In this document: positions 27,768-35,357 of the stretch, piece after piece
Layout: the number at the start of each line of letters is the position of its first letter
Position numbering within the stretch: the stretch's first letter is position 1
Translations under genes and position numbers: made by a program
DNA from: Flavobacterium sp. ALJ2
GTDB lineage: Bacteria; Bacteroidota; Bacteroidia; Flavobacteriales; Flavobacteriaceae
NCBI RefSeq assembly: GCF_015594725.1
Contig: NZ_JADNRC010000008.1
Coordinates: forward strand, 1 to 64,000
Reading direction: 5' to 3'
Length of the DNA: 64,000 nt
Notes under the pieces: generated by a model
What the model was told of the DNA's origin: nothing
The model's input: only the letters and a program-made list of their open reading frames with translations
Databases searched by the model: none

Positions 27768-28793
27768 ATGAAAAAGGTACTAGCTTTATTTGGAATTTTA
27801 TCGGTTGTTTTTGCCTGTGGACAAGAAAAAAAACCGATAAACACCAAAATAATGAATATACAATACCCAGAAAAAAACGCTACTAATTTTGAACAAAAAC
27901 TGGTAGAAAGCGTAAAACGTTACGAAAAAGAGCCGCTGTATTATATGCGCATCAATAAGAGCAATTGCGTGGTCGAGGTTTTGGTAAATGATTACCCAAT
28001 TTATGAAGATTATGAGTTATCAAATTTAGCAACTCCAGAAGAAATAAATCATGCAATACTAAGAAGCGGGGAGCAAACATTTACCTATCGTTTGTACCCT
28101 GTGGGCGATTTAATAAAAAAAGAGTATGACGAGGGAGATACGGTAACGACCTTAACCGATAATACCGCTATTGCTATCTCTATTATAAAAATGGATAATG
28201 GCAGCGAGAGAACACTGGAAGATGAAGAAGTTGTGATAAAACATACTAGCTTAACCGATGCGAAAGGTCGTTTTATAGCTTCGGGCAAACCCTATTATGA
28301 ATTTACTTTTACATTTAATGCGCAAGTACCGTATGCAAACGAAGGCTGGAGCAAAGGACAGGATTTATCCAAATTAGACCAGAAATTACTGGAAGCAAAA
28401 GCAGTAGAGTTTTATAAGGAGTATGGAAAGATTTATGAAAATAAAGATGCTGATTTATTGGCGAAATTAAGTTTTGGAGAAGAAAAAAGAAATGCGATTG
28501 CACTCTATAAAAAACTATCCAATATCAATAATTTATGGAAAGAATATAATAGTGATTTGAATGAAAATGATATGGAAATACAGCCTTTAGAAAACTATAG
28601 AAAGGTTTTTTTTGGAAATGGTCAGATTATATTTTTGCAATTAAATTCATTAATACAGCCTTATAGAGGGAATGGTGCATTGCGAATTAACAGTATTGAT
28701 AAAGAAGGTTATAAAGTTGCCTATATGCCACATATTTACCTTTATTTACCAGAAGGTAAAAAGCTAGAAGATGGTTTGTATATGATAAATTAA
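27768..28793 (+). CDS. Tandem-array lipoprotein, copy 2 (long variable window)
   Basis: 341 residues. Signal MKKVLALFGILSVVFAC, shared with copy 3 and with the broken copy at 31852. The shell matches copy 1 with few substitutions (YPIYEDYELSNLATPEEIN is the most divergent stretch). The variable window is of the long type, with five extra residues around INSIDKEGYKVAYMP, which explains the length difference from 336. Three nucleotides (GAG) separate it from copy 1. Function unknown; putative immunity paralog by position. Confidence 0.7.
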   Translation: MKKVLALFGILSVVFACGQEKKPINTKIMNIQYPEKNATNFEQKLVESVKRYEKEPLYYMRINKSNCVVEVLVNDYPIYEDYELSNLATPEEINHAILRSGEQTFTYRLYPVGDLIKKEYDEGDTVTTLTDNTAIAISIIKMDNGSERTLEDEEVVIKHTSLTDAKGRFIASGKPYYEFTFTFNAQVPYANEGWSKGQDLSKLDQKLLEAKAVEFYKEYGKIYENKDADLLAKLSFGEEKRNAIALYKKLSNINNLWKEYNSDLNENDMEIQPLENYRKVFFGNGQIIFLQLNSLIQPYRGNGALRINSIDKEGYKVAYMPHIYLYLPEGKKLEDGLYMIN

Positions 28794-28796
28794 GAG

Positions 28797-29807
28797 ATGA
28801 AAAAGGTACTAGCTTTATTTGGGATTTTATCGGTTGTTTTTGCCTGCGGACAAGAAAAAAAACCGATAAATACCAAAATCATGAACATACAATATCCAGA
28901 AATAAATGCCACTAATTTTGTACAAAAACTGGTAGAAAGCGTAAAACGTTACGAAAAAGAACCGTTGTATTATATGCGCATCAATAAGAGCAATTGTGTG
29001 GTCGAGGTATTGGTAAATGATTATCCTGTACACAAAGATTATAAATTATCTAATTATGCGACTCCTCTAGAAATAAATGATGCGATACTAAGAAGTGGGG
29101 AGCAAACACTTACCTATCGTTTATACCCAGTGGGCAATTTAATAAAAGAAGAATATGGCGAGGGAGATACGGTAACGACCTTAACCGATAATACTGCTAT
29201 TGCTATATCTATCATAAAAATGGACAATGGCAGTGAGAAAACGCTTGAGGATGAAGAAGTAATAATAAAACATACAAGCTTAAACGATGCGAAGGGTCGT
29301 TTTATAGCTTCAGGAAAACCCTATTATGAGTTTACATTTACATTTAATGCGCAAGTACCGTATGCAAACGAAGGCTGGAGCAAAGGACAGGATTTATCCA
29401 AATTAGACCAGAAACTATTGGAAGCAAAAGCAGTAGCGTTTTATAAGGAATATGGTAAAATCTATGAGAATAAAGATGCTGATTTATTAGCGAAGTTAAA
29501 TTTTGGAGAGGAAAAGAGAAATGCAAAGGCTTTTTATAAAAAATTATCTGATATTGATAGATTATGGAAGGAATATTTACGAAAAATAAATGCTGCTAAT
29601 ACTATTATTAGACAAATTGAAAATTACAAAATGGTATTTTTTGGTAATAGCAGGATTATATCACTAAGGTTAAAATCGTTGAAAGTAGGCTATAGAAATA
29701 GTGGAGCATTAGTTATAGATAATGATGATTCAACATTAATGCCGGGTATTTACCTTTATTTACCAGAAGGTAAAAAGCTTGAAGATGGTTTGTATATGAC
29801 TAATTAA
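28797..29807 (+). CDS. Tandem-array lipoprotein, copy 3 (short variable window)
   Basis: 336 residues, with a signal sequence identical to copy 2. The variable window is distinct: KINAANTIIRQIENYK and SLRLKSLKVGYRNSGALVIDNDD, then the common STLMPG and YLPEGKKLEDGLYMTN ending. Three-nucleotide spacing to copy 2. The shell matches the other copies closely at DNA level, so the difference concentrates in the 85-residue window. Putative immunity paralog. Confidence 0.7.
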   Translation: MKKVLALFGILSVVFACGQEKKPINTKIMNIQYPEINATNFVQKLVESVKRYEKEPLYYMRINKSNCVVEVLVNDYPVHKDYKLSNYATPLEINDAILRSGEQTLTYRLYPVGNLIKEEYGEGDTVTTLTDNTAIAISIIKMDNGSEKTLEDEEVIIKHTSLNDAKGRFIASGKPYYEFTFTFNAQVPYANEGWSKGQDLSKLDQKLLEAKAVAFYKEYGKIYENKDADLLAKLNFGEEKRNAKAFYKKLSDIDRLWKEYLRKINAANTIIRQIENYKMVFFGNSRIISLRLKSLKVGYRNSGALVIDNDDSTLMPGIYLYLPEGKKLEDGLYMTN

Positions 29808-29809
29808 TT

Positions 29810-30835
29810 ATGAGAAAGATATTTATATTAGTTGGGATTTTATCAGTTGTTTTTGCCTGCGGACAAGAAAAAAAAACGATAAACACCAAAATAATGAACA
29901 TACAATACCCTGAAATAAACGCTACTAATTTTGAACAAAAATTGGTAGAAAGCGTAAAACGTTACGAAAAAGAACCGTTGTATTATATGCGTATCAATAA
30001 GAGCAATTGCGTGGTCGAGGTATTGGTAAATGATTATCCTGTGCATGATGATTATGAACTGTCTAATTATGCGACTCCATTAAAAATTAATGAAGCAATA
30101 TTAAAAAGTGGCGAACAGACATTTACCTATCGTTTGTACCCAGTGGGCGATTTAATAAAAGAAGAGTATGGGGAGGGAGATACAGTAACGACCTTAACCG
30201 ATAATACCGCTATTGCTATCTCTATTGTAAAAATGGATAATGGCAGCGAGAAAACGCTTGAGGACGAAGAAGTAATAATGAAACATACAAGCTTAACCGA
30301 TGCGAAGGGTAGTTTTATAGCTTCAGGCAAGCCCTATTATGAATTTACATTTACGTTTAATGCCCAAGTACCTTATATAAACGAAGGCTGGGACAAAGGG
30401 CAGGATTTGTCCAAATTAGACCAAAAAATGCTTGAAGCAAAAGCAGTAGCGTTTTATAAAGAATATGGAAAGATTTATGAAAACAAAGATGCTGATTTAT
30501 TGGCGAAATTAAGTTTTGGATTAGAAAAGAGAAATGCGATTGCGAGTTACAAAAAGTTATCTGATGTCTATTCTTTATGGAAAGAATATTTAGGTGATTT
30601 AAATGGAAATAAAATAAGAGTACAAGCTATTGAAAATTACAGGATGTTTTTTTTTGGTAATGATAGGATAGTATTTTTGTTATCAAATAAGTTGAAATAT
30701 CCTTATAGGGGAGGAGGAGCGTTAAAAATAGATTATATAGATAAAGATGGTGACGAAGCATTTTTCATTCCAGGTATTTTTCTTTATTTACCAGAGGGTA
30801 AAAGGCTGGAAGATGGTTTGTATATGACTAATTAA
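29810..30835 (+). CDS. Tandem-array lipoprotein, copy 4 (long variable window)
   Basis: 341 residues. Signal MRKIFILVGILSVVFAC differs from copies 2 and 3 before the ILSVVFAC segment. The long window type appears again (IDYIDKDGDEAFFIPG), as in copy 2. Small shell changes: a serine for arginine in AKGSFIASG and INEGWDKGQD where the others read ANEGWSKGQD. Two-nucleotide spacing to copy 3. Putative immunity paralog. Confidence 0.7.
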   Translation: MRKIFILVGILSVVFACGQEKKTINTKIMNIQYPEINATNFEQKLVESVKRYEKEPLYYMRINKSNCVVEVLVNDYPVHDDYELSNYATPLKINEAILKSGEQTFTYRLYPVGDLIKEEYGEGDTVTTLTDNTAIAISIVKMDNGSEKTLEDEEVIMKHTSLTDAKGSFIASGKPYYEFTFTFNAQVPYINEGWDKGQDLSKLDQKMLEAKAVAFYKEYGKIYENKDADLLAKLSFGLEKRNAIASYKKLSDVYSLWKEYLGDLNGNKIRVQAIENYRMFFFGNDRIVFLLSNKLKYPYRGGGALKIDYIDKDGDEAFFIPGIFLYLPEGKRLEDGLYMTN

Positions 30836-30837
30836 TT

Positions 30838-31848
30838 ATGAGAAAGCTACTAGTTTTATTTGGAATTTTATCGGTTGTTTTTGCCTGCGGACAAGAAAAA
30901 AACCCTATAAATACCAAAATCATGAACATACAATACCCTGAAATAAACGCTACTAATTTTGTTAGCGAAATAGCTAAACAAGTTAAACGTTACGAAAAAG
31001 AACCTATGTATTATATGCGCATCAATAAAAGCAATTGCGTGGTCGAGGTGTTGGTAAATGATTACCCTGTGCATAAAAATTATGAATTGTCTAATTATGC
31101 TACTCCTATAGCAATAAATCGTGCTATACTAAAAAGCGGGGAGCAAACATTTACGTACCGCTTGTATCCAGTAGGGGATTTAATAAAAGAAGAGTATGGC
31201 GAGGGAGATACGGTAACTACCTTAACCGATAATACCGCTATTGCTATATCTATCATAAAAATGGACAATGGTAGTGAGAAAACACTTGAGGACGAAGAAG
31301 TAATAATGAAACATGTAAGTTTAACCGATGCGAAAGGTCGTTTTATAGCCTCGGGCAAACCCTATTATGAGTTTACATTTACATTTAATGCGCAAGTACC
31401 GTATGCAAACGAAGGCTGGAGCAAAGGACAGGATTTGTCCAAATTAGACCAGAAATTACTGGAAGCAAAAGCGGTAGCGTTTTACAAAGAGTATGGTAAA
31501 ACTTACGAAAATAAAGATGCTGATTTGTTGATGAAATTAAAATTTGGTACTGAGAAAAGAAATGCTATTGCAAATTATAAAAAATTAGGAGGGATTAACG
31601 ATTTAGAGAAAGAACTTTTAACAGACGTAAAATCAAATAATATAAAAATATTGCCTATTGAGAATTATAAAATGGTCTTTTTTGGTAATAATAGGATAGT
31701 ATTTTTGCTATCAAATTCATTAAAATTAGGGTATCGAGGGTTTGGAGCTTTAATGGTGGATACCGATGAATCAACATTAATGCCTGGTGTTTATTTATAC
31801 TTGCCTGAGGGTAAAAAACTGGAAGATGGTTTGTACATGATAAATTAA
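30838..31848 (+). CDS. Tandem-array lipoprotein, copy 5 (short variable window)
   Basis: 336 residues. Signal MRKLLVLFGILSVVFAC. It is the most divergent copy: residues about 40-47 read VSEIAKQVKRY where all others have QKLVESVKRY, and the variable window has GGINDLEKELLTDVKSNNIKI. The window is nonetheless closest in its second half to copy 1 (FLLSNSLKLG, DESTLMPG). Two-nucleotide spacing to copy 4; a broken sixth unit start follows at once. Putative immunity paralog. Confidence 0.7.
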   Translation: MRKLLVLFGILSVVFACGQEKNPINTKIMNIQYPEINATNFVSEIAKQVKRYEKEPMYYMRINKSNCVVEVLVNDYPVHKNYELSNYATPIAINRAILKSGEQTFTYRLYPVGDLIKEEYGEGDTVTTLTDNTAIAISIIKMDNGSEKTLEDEEVIMKHVSLTDAKGRFIASGKPYYEFTFTFNAQVPYANEGWSKGQDLSKLDQKLLEAKAVAFYKEYGKTYENKDADLLMKLKFGTEKRNAIANYKKLGGINDLEKELLTDVKSNNIKILPIENYKMVFFGNNRIVFLLSNSLKLGYRGFGALMVDTDESTLMPGVYLYLPEGKKLEDGLYMIN

Positions 31849-31851
31849 GAG

Positions 31852-31923
31852 ATGAAAAAGGTACTAGCTTTATTTGGGAGTTCATATGTTTGTAATCAAG
31901 AAATAATAATAAAATTCAAATGA
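31852..31923 (+). pseudogene. Broken sixth array unit (signal-peptide start only)
   Basis: A 23-codon frame starts exactly like copies 2 and 3 (GAG spacer, then MKKVLALFG). It then diverges to SSYVCNQE, a decayed form of the VFACGQE lipobox, and stops. The TGA stop overlaps the ATG of the next gene (ATGA at 31920-31923). It is either a plain fossil or now a translational leader for that gene. Confidence 0.65.
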
Positions 31924-32864
31924 AAATAAAAAATATATTTCTCTTCATCATCTTATTTGCCCTTTTTAGTTGTGCAAAAAAAAATGATATAATAAAAAAT
32001 GATATTACTATAAGAAATTTAAAAGGTAATGTTAAATCAATTTATGAATGGTCATACAATGGTGATTCTTTAAAAGATAAAAATACTAGAACCAAGTTGC
32101 ACTATTCTTCAGATTACATATTTGGATATGATTTAATATATTTAAAGTTTGACAAATTAGGAAAAATTCAAAATCATAATTGTTTTGATTTTCTAGGTAT
32201 CGATAATTCAAAGAAAAAAACTGTTAATACAGAGTTTACAATATATAAGTATAATTCATATGGAGACAAAACAGAAATAATAACTAAATTTGATACTCTA
32301 TCAGATGACGTTTTTTCAAAAACACTTTTTAAGTATAATGATATTCATCAAATATTAGAAATGACTACTAAAAGTTATATTCCAAAAATTGAATATTATT
32401 ATGCGGATGAATTTTTACAAACGCAAATAGGATATGACTCATATGATAGACGATCTGAAGAACATTCATTTAAGTATGGAAGTAATGATAGTATTTCTGA
32501 ATATGAGATATATGATTATTTGAGTGATGATATTACTTTGAGAGAAATATATACTTATGATAATTCAAATAATTTAAAAATTAAGGAAGTAAGTATAGCA
32601 AAAAGATATAAAAAAAGGGCAGGCGTTTATACATATAAATATAATGATAAAAATGATTTAATTGAAGAGAATTATTGTTTTTCCGTTTTAGATGATATCG
32701 CAGGTAGTATTGAAATAAATCCTAATTATGAATTTAATGATAAAAGATGTGAAAAAATCACTTACAAGTATGATTATGATAAAATGGGTAATTGGATTAA
32801 AAAAATTAAAATAGAAGAAGATGGTATATCACGCATTTATGATCGAAAAATAGAATATTATTAA
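31920..32864 (+). CDS. AT-rich lipoprotein with YD-type repeats
   Basis: 314 residues. Lipoprotein signal MKIKNIFLFIILFALFSC. The body is a run of YD/RHS-like repeats with the form YKYNxxGDxxE: YKYNSYGDKTEIITKFD, YTYDNSNNLKIKEV, YKYNDKNDLIEENY, YKYDYDKMGNWIKKI. Such short wound-strand repeats are common in Bacteroidota lipoproteins of unknown role and, in longer form, make the shell of RHS toxins. Base composition is visibly lower in GC than the array before it, which points to a separate origin. It lies inside the island, between two broken array starts. Confidence 0.75.
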   Translation: MKIKNIFLFIILFALFSCAKKNDIIKNDITIRNLKGNVKSIYEWSYNGDSLKDKNTRTKLHYSSDYIFGYDLIYLKFDKLGKIQNHNCFDFLGIDNSKKKTVNTEFTIYKYNSYGDKTEIITKFDTLSDDVFSKTLFKYNDIHQILEMTTKSYIPKIEYYYADEFLQTQIGYDSYDRRSEEHSFKYGSNDSISEYEIYDYLSDDITLREIYTYDNSNNLKIKEVSIAKRYKKRAGVYTYKYNDKNDLIEENYCFSVLDDIAGSIEINPNYEFNDKRCEKITYKYDYDKMGNWIKKIKIEEDGISRIYDRKIEYY

Positions 32865-32880
32865 ATATGATGTTTAAGAG

Positions 32881-32947
32881 ATGAAAAAGCTGCTAGCTTT
32901 TTTCGATCTTTTATGGAAGACGATGTTGTAATTGTAGGAGATAAGTA
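32881..32947 (+). pseudogene. Chimeric scar: array-unit start joined to a DUF5689-gene tail
   Basis: The first 26 bp resemble the array unit start (ATGAAAAAGCTGCTAGCTTT; compare 27768 and 31852). The rest, 32908-32947, resembles the 3' end of the DUF5689 gene including its stop position. Read from the ATG, the frame ends after 16 codons; the DDVVIVGDK tail is in another frame. It looks like a deletion junction left by recombination at the right edge of the island. Confidence 0.65.
32908..32947 (+). repeat. Right copy of the 40-bp island-flanking repeat
   Basis: Same sequence and orientation as 22863-22902, with the last 26 bp identical. The sequence diverges right after the stop-codon position on both sides, so only the gene tail is shared and not the downstream flank. 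Confidence 0.8.
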
Positions 32948-33117
32948 AGGATTTATATTTTGAGTGCTATTTGTAAAATAATATAAATATCTGGTATTCA
33001 ATTGATAAAGAAAAACCTGTTTTAAGAATTTGTTATATGACTTAGTTTTTTAGAAGTAAAAACAGTGTTTTTTCGATGATTTTTGTATTTTGGTCATCCC
33101 AAATCGATATAAATACC

Positions 33118-33978
33118 ATGATAAAAAACTACTTCATTGCCATTTTTATGATGGCTTTTTCATGTTTGATTCACAGTCAAGATCAGCAATTTAAGTTGAA
33201 ACAAATAAATGTTGTTAAGACTAATTACCGTGATTTAAAAAGTGGTGAAATAGAGAATAAAACCCTTTTGTTCCAAGACGGTAAAATTTTAACCATAAAA
33301 ACATCCGATGTTGTGCATAGTTTTTTTTATAATCAAAAAGGGTTGTTGGATATGACTGTAAAAGAGAGGATAGGAAGTAACTGGAAAGAAGTTGTAAAGT
33401 ATAGCTATGACAAAGACGACAGAATTACTAAATTCATGAAAAAATATGATGAAAATGGGGAGACTGTAACTAAAACAGTTACGATGACTTACGAAGGTGC
33501 CAGAATAAAAGCGATTACTAAAAAAAGTAATGTACATACCGTAATAGAAGACATTGAATATGTGGTTGAAAATGGACTTATCATCAGACGTTCTTCCAGA
33601 GATAGAAATCAGCAAATATTTAATAAAATCGAATATGTGTATTCTAATGATAATGTTATACGACACAAAGGAGTACTTGGTGAAAAAATGATTAACAATT
33701 TCACTTTCGATGACAAAAAATCAGTTGATTTATTAATCGTACAGAATTTATTTGGTCCAAACTATAAAGTAATTGTACCATTAATCTCTTTTCATGAAGA
33801 AGAGTTTGATTTTGAATCTATCTCCTATAATAACGAATTAGCATTTATTCCATCCTCTATAAATTACACTGGAGTTACTGGAAAATATAAGTACAATGCT
33901 TCAAATTATCCAATATCATCTTCATTTTTAGAGCAAAATGGTATTGTAAAAATCGATAAAACGTACATTTACGAATAA
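33118..33978 (+). CDS. Exported protein of unknown function with YD-like strands
   Basis: 286 residues from the ATG at 33118, which gives a proper signal peptide (MIKNYFIAIFMMAFSCLIHSQ). A start at 33076 would put 14 extra residues in front of it. The body is beta-rich with repeated short strand units (VKYSYDKDDRITKFMKKYDENGE, IEYVYSNDNVI, GKYKYNASNYPIS), similar in type to the YD lipoprotein at 31920 but less regular. I recognise no family. It stands alone between the island edge and hflX. Confidence 0.75.
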   Translation: MIKNYFIAIFMMAFSCLIHSQDQQFKLKQINVVKTNYRDLKSGEIENKTLLFQDGKILTIKTSDVVHSFFYNQKGLLDMTVKERIGSNWKEVVKYSYDKDDRITKFMKKYDENGETVTKTVTMTYEGARIKAITKKSNVHTVIEDIEYVVENGLIIRRSSRDRNQQIFNKIEYVYSNDNVIRHKGVLGEKMINNFTFDDKKSVDLLIVQNLFGPNYKVIVPLISFHEEEFDFESISYNNELAFIPSSINYTGVTGKYKYNASNYPISSSFLEQNGIVKIDKTYIYE

Positions 33979-34059
33979 AGAGATTCGTTTGAGGGAAAAA
34001 ATATTCTTTTTGAGTTAATTTAAAAAAGCTTCAATTGGCTTTAGTACCTTGCAAATCAC

Positions 34060-34067
34060 TAAATTTG
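34060..34067 (+). promoter_or_regulatory. Candidate hflX promoter (-7 element)
   Basis: TAAATTTG is a full match to TAnnTTTG. A TTG at 34035-34037 lies 22 nt upstream, inside the spacing reported for Flavobacterium promoters. The predicted leader before the hflX ATG is short, about 10 nt. Confidence 0.5.
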
Positions 34068-34083
34068 TAGCTTATTTAAAGTT

Positions 34084-35316
34084 ATGTTAGAAAAAGAAGT
34101 ACTAAATTTTGAAAGAACAGCCATTGTTGGGATTGTAACTCAAAATCAAAGTGAAGAAAAATTAAATGAATATCTGGACGAGTTAGAGTTTTTAACTTTT
34201 ACTGCAGGCGGAGAAGTTATAAAACGCTTTACGCAAAAAATGGAACGTCCAAACCCTAAGACTTTTGTTGGAACTGGTAAAATAGATGAAATCAATCTTT
34301 TTGTAAAAGAATATGGTGTTTCAACTTTGATTTTTGATGATGAATTATCGCCATCTCAACAGAAAAATATTTCCAAAATTATAGATTGCAAAATCCTTGA
34401 TAGAACGCATTTAATTCTAGATATTTTTGCTCAAAGAGCTGAAACATCATATGCTAGAACGCAAGTTGAATTGGCCCAATGTCAATATTTATTACCTAGG
34501 CTTTCAGGGATGTGGACACACCTTGAGCGTCAAAAAGGGGGTATTGGAATGCGTGGACCTGGAGAAACTGAAATTGAGACAGACAGACGTATCGTTCGTG
34601 ACCGAATCGCATTATTGAAGGAGAAGATAAAAACAATCGATAAACAAATGGGTGTGCAACGCAGTAATCGTGGTGCAATGGTCCGTGTGGCTTTGGTAGG
34701 ATATACCAATGTTGGAAAATCAACTTTGATGAATGCTGTTGGTAAAAGCGATGTTTTTGTAGAGAACAAATTGTTTGCTACGTTGGATACAACCGTTCGA
34801 AAAGTGGTTATTAAAAACTTACCTTTCTTACTTTCAGATACAGTTGGTTTTATCCGTAAACTGCCGACTCAATTGGTAGATTCATTCAAGAGTACACTTG
34901 ATGAGGTTCGTGAAGCCGATTTGTTATTGCATATTGTAGATATTTCTCATCCAGAATTTGAAGATCATATTGAATCTGTTAATCAGACCTTACTAGATAT
35001 TAAGGCTAATGATAAGCCTGTTATTATGGTGTTTAATAAGATAGATGCTTATAAGCATTTAACGATTGATGAGGATGATTTAATTACTGAAAAAACACCA
35101 AGACATTATACCATTGAAGAATGGAAAGCTACTTGGATGCATCGTCTAGGAGAGCAAAATGCGCTGTTTATTTCGGCAACTAATAAAGAAAATTTCGAAG
35201 AATTTAGAGAGCGAGTATATGAGTCAGTTAGACAAATTCATATTACTAGATTTCCCTACAATAAATTTTTGTATCCTGATTATAAGGATGCAATCGAAAA
35301 AGAAGACGAAGAATAA
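34084..35316 (+). CDS. hflX: Ribosome-associated GTPase HflX
   Basis: 410 residues. N-terminal HflX domain (about 1-195, with NPKTFVGTGKIDEI and the signature RQKGGIGMRGPGETEIETDRR), then a G domain with Walker A GYTNVGKSTLMN, G3 DTVGFIRKLP and G4 NKID. HflX splits stalled or hibernating 70S ribosomes. The length and all G motifs are normal. A bidirectional terminator follows 5 nt after the stop. Confidence 0.97.
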   Translation: MLEKEVLNFERTAIVGIVTQNQSEEKLNEYLDELEFLTFTAGGEVIKRFTQKMERPNPKTFVGTGKIDEINLFVKEYGVSTLIFDDELSPSQQKNISKIIDCKILDRTHLILDIFAQRAETSYARTQVELAQCQYLLPRLSGMWTHLERQKGGIGMRGPGETEIETDRRIVRDRIALLKEKIKTIDKQMGVQRSNRGAMVRVALVGYTNVGKSTLMNAVGKSDVFVENKLFATLDTTVRKVVIKNLPFLLSDTVGFIRKLPTQLVDSFKSTLDEVREADLLLHIVDISHPEFEDHIESVNQTLLDIKANDKPVIMVFNKIDAYKHLTIDEDDLITEKTPRHYTIEEWKATWMHRLGEQNALFISATNKENFEEFRERVYESVRQIHITRFPYNKFLYPDYKDAIEKEDEE

Positions 35317-35347
35317 AAAAAGCGCTTGCAATTGCAAGCGCTTTTTT
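35314..35347. terminator. Bidirectional terminator between hflX and the DUF3078 gene
   Basis: A perfect palindrome: AGCGCTTGCA mirrored by TGCAAGCGCT, with seven A on the left and seven T on the right. It serves the two convergent genes equally. Confidence 0.95.
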
Positions 35348-35357
35348 TATGTTTTTT

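Larger units (their letters stand above)
26754..31848 (+). repeat. Five-unit tandem gene array
   Basis: Five head-to-tail units of 1011-1026 bp separated by 2-3 nt. The first 700 bp of each unit and the last 60 bp are nearly identical between copies by eye, while about 250 bp near the 3' end vary. Window type alternates short, long, short, long, short. Such an array is prone to unequal crossing-over and gene conversion. Confidence 0.9.

Noticed and set aside
26790..31358. Repeated antisense open frames of 60-90 codons within each array copy
   Set aside because: They sit at the same place in every copy and encode low-complexity, phenylalanine- and serine-rich peptides. They are reverse shadows of the conserved sense sequence and carry no signal, start context or recognisable content.
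22863..32947. Flanking 40-bp repeats read as integrase attachment sites
   Set aside because: The repeat is a gene tail with codon-level conservation, the right copy is fused to an array start, and there is no integrase, recombinase or tRNA at either edge. A recombination or deletion scar explains it better.
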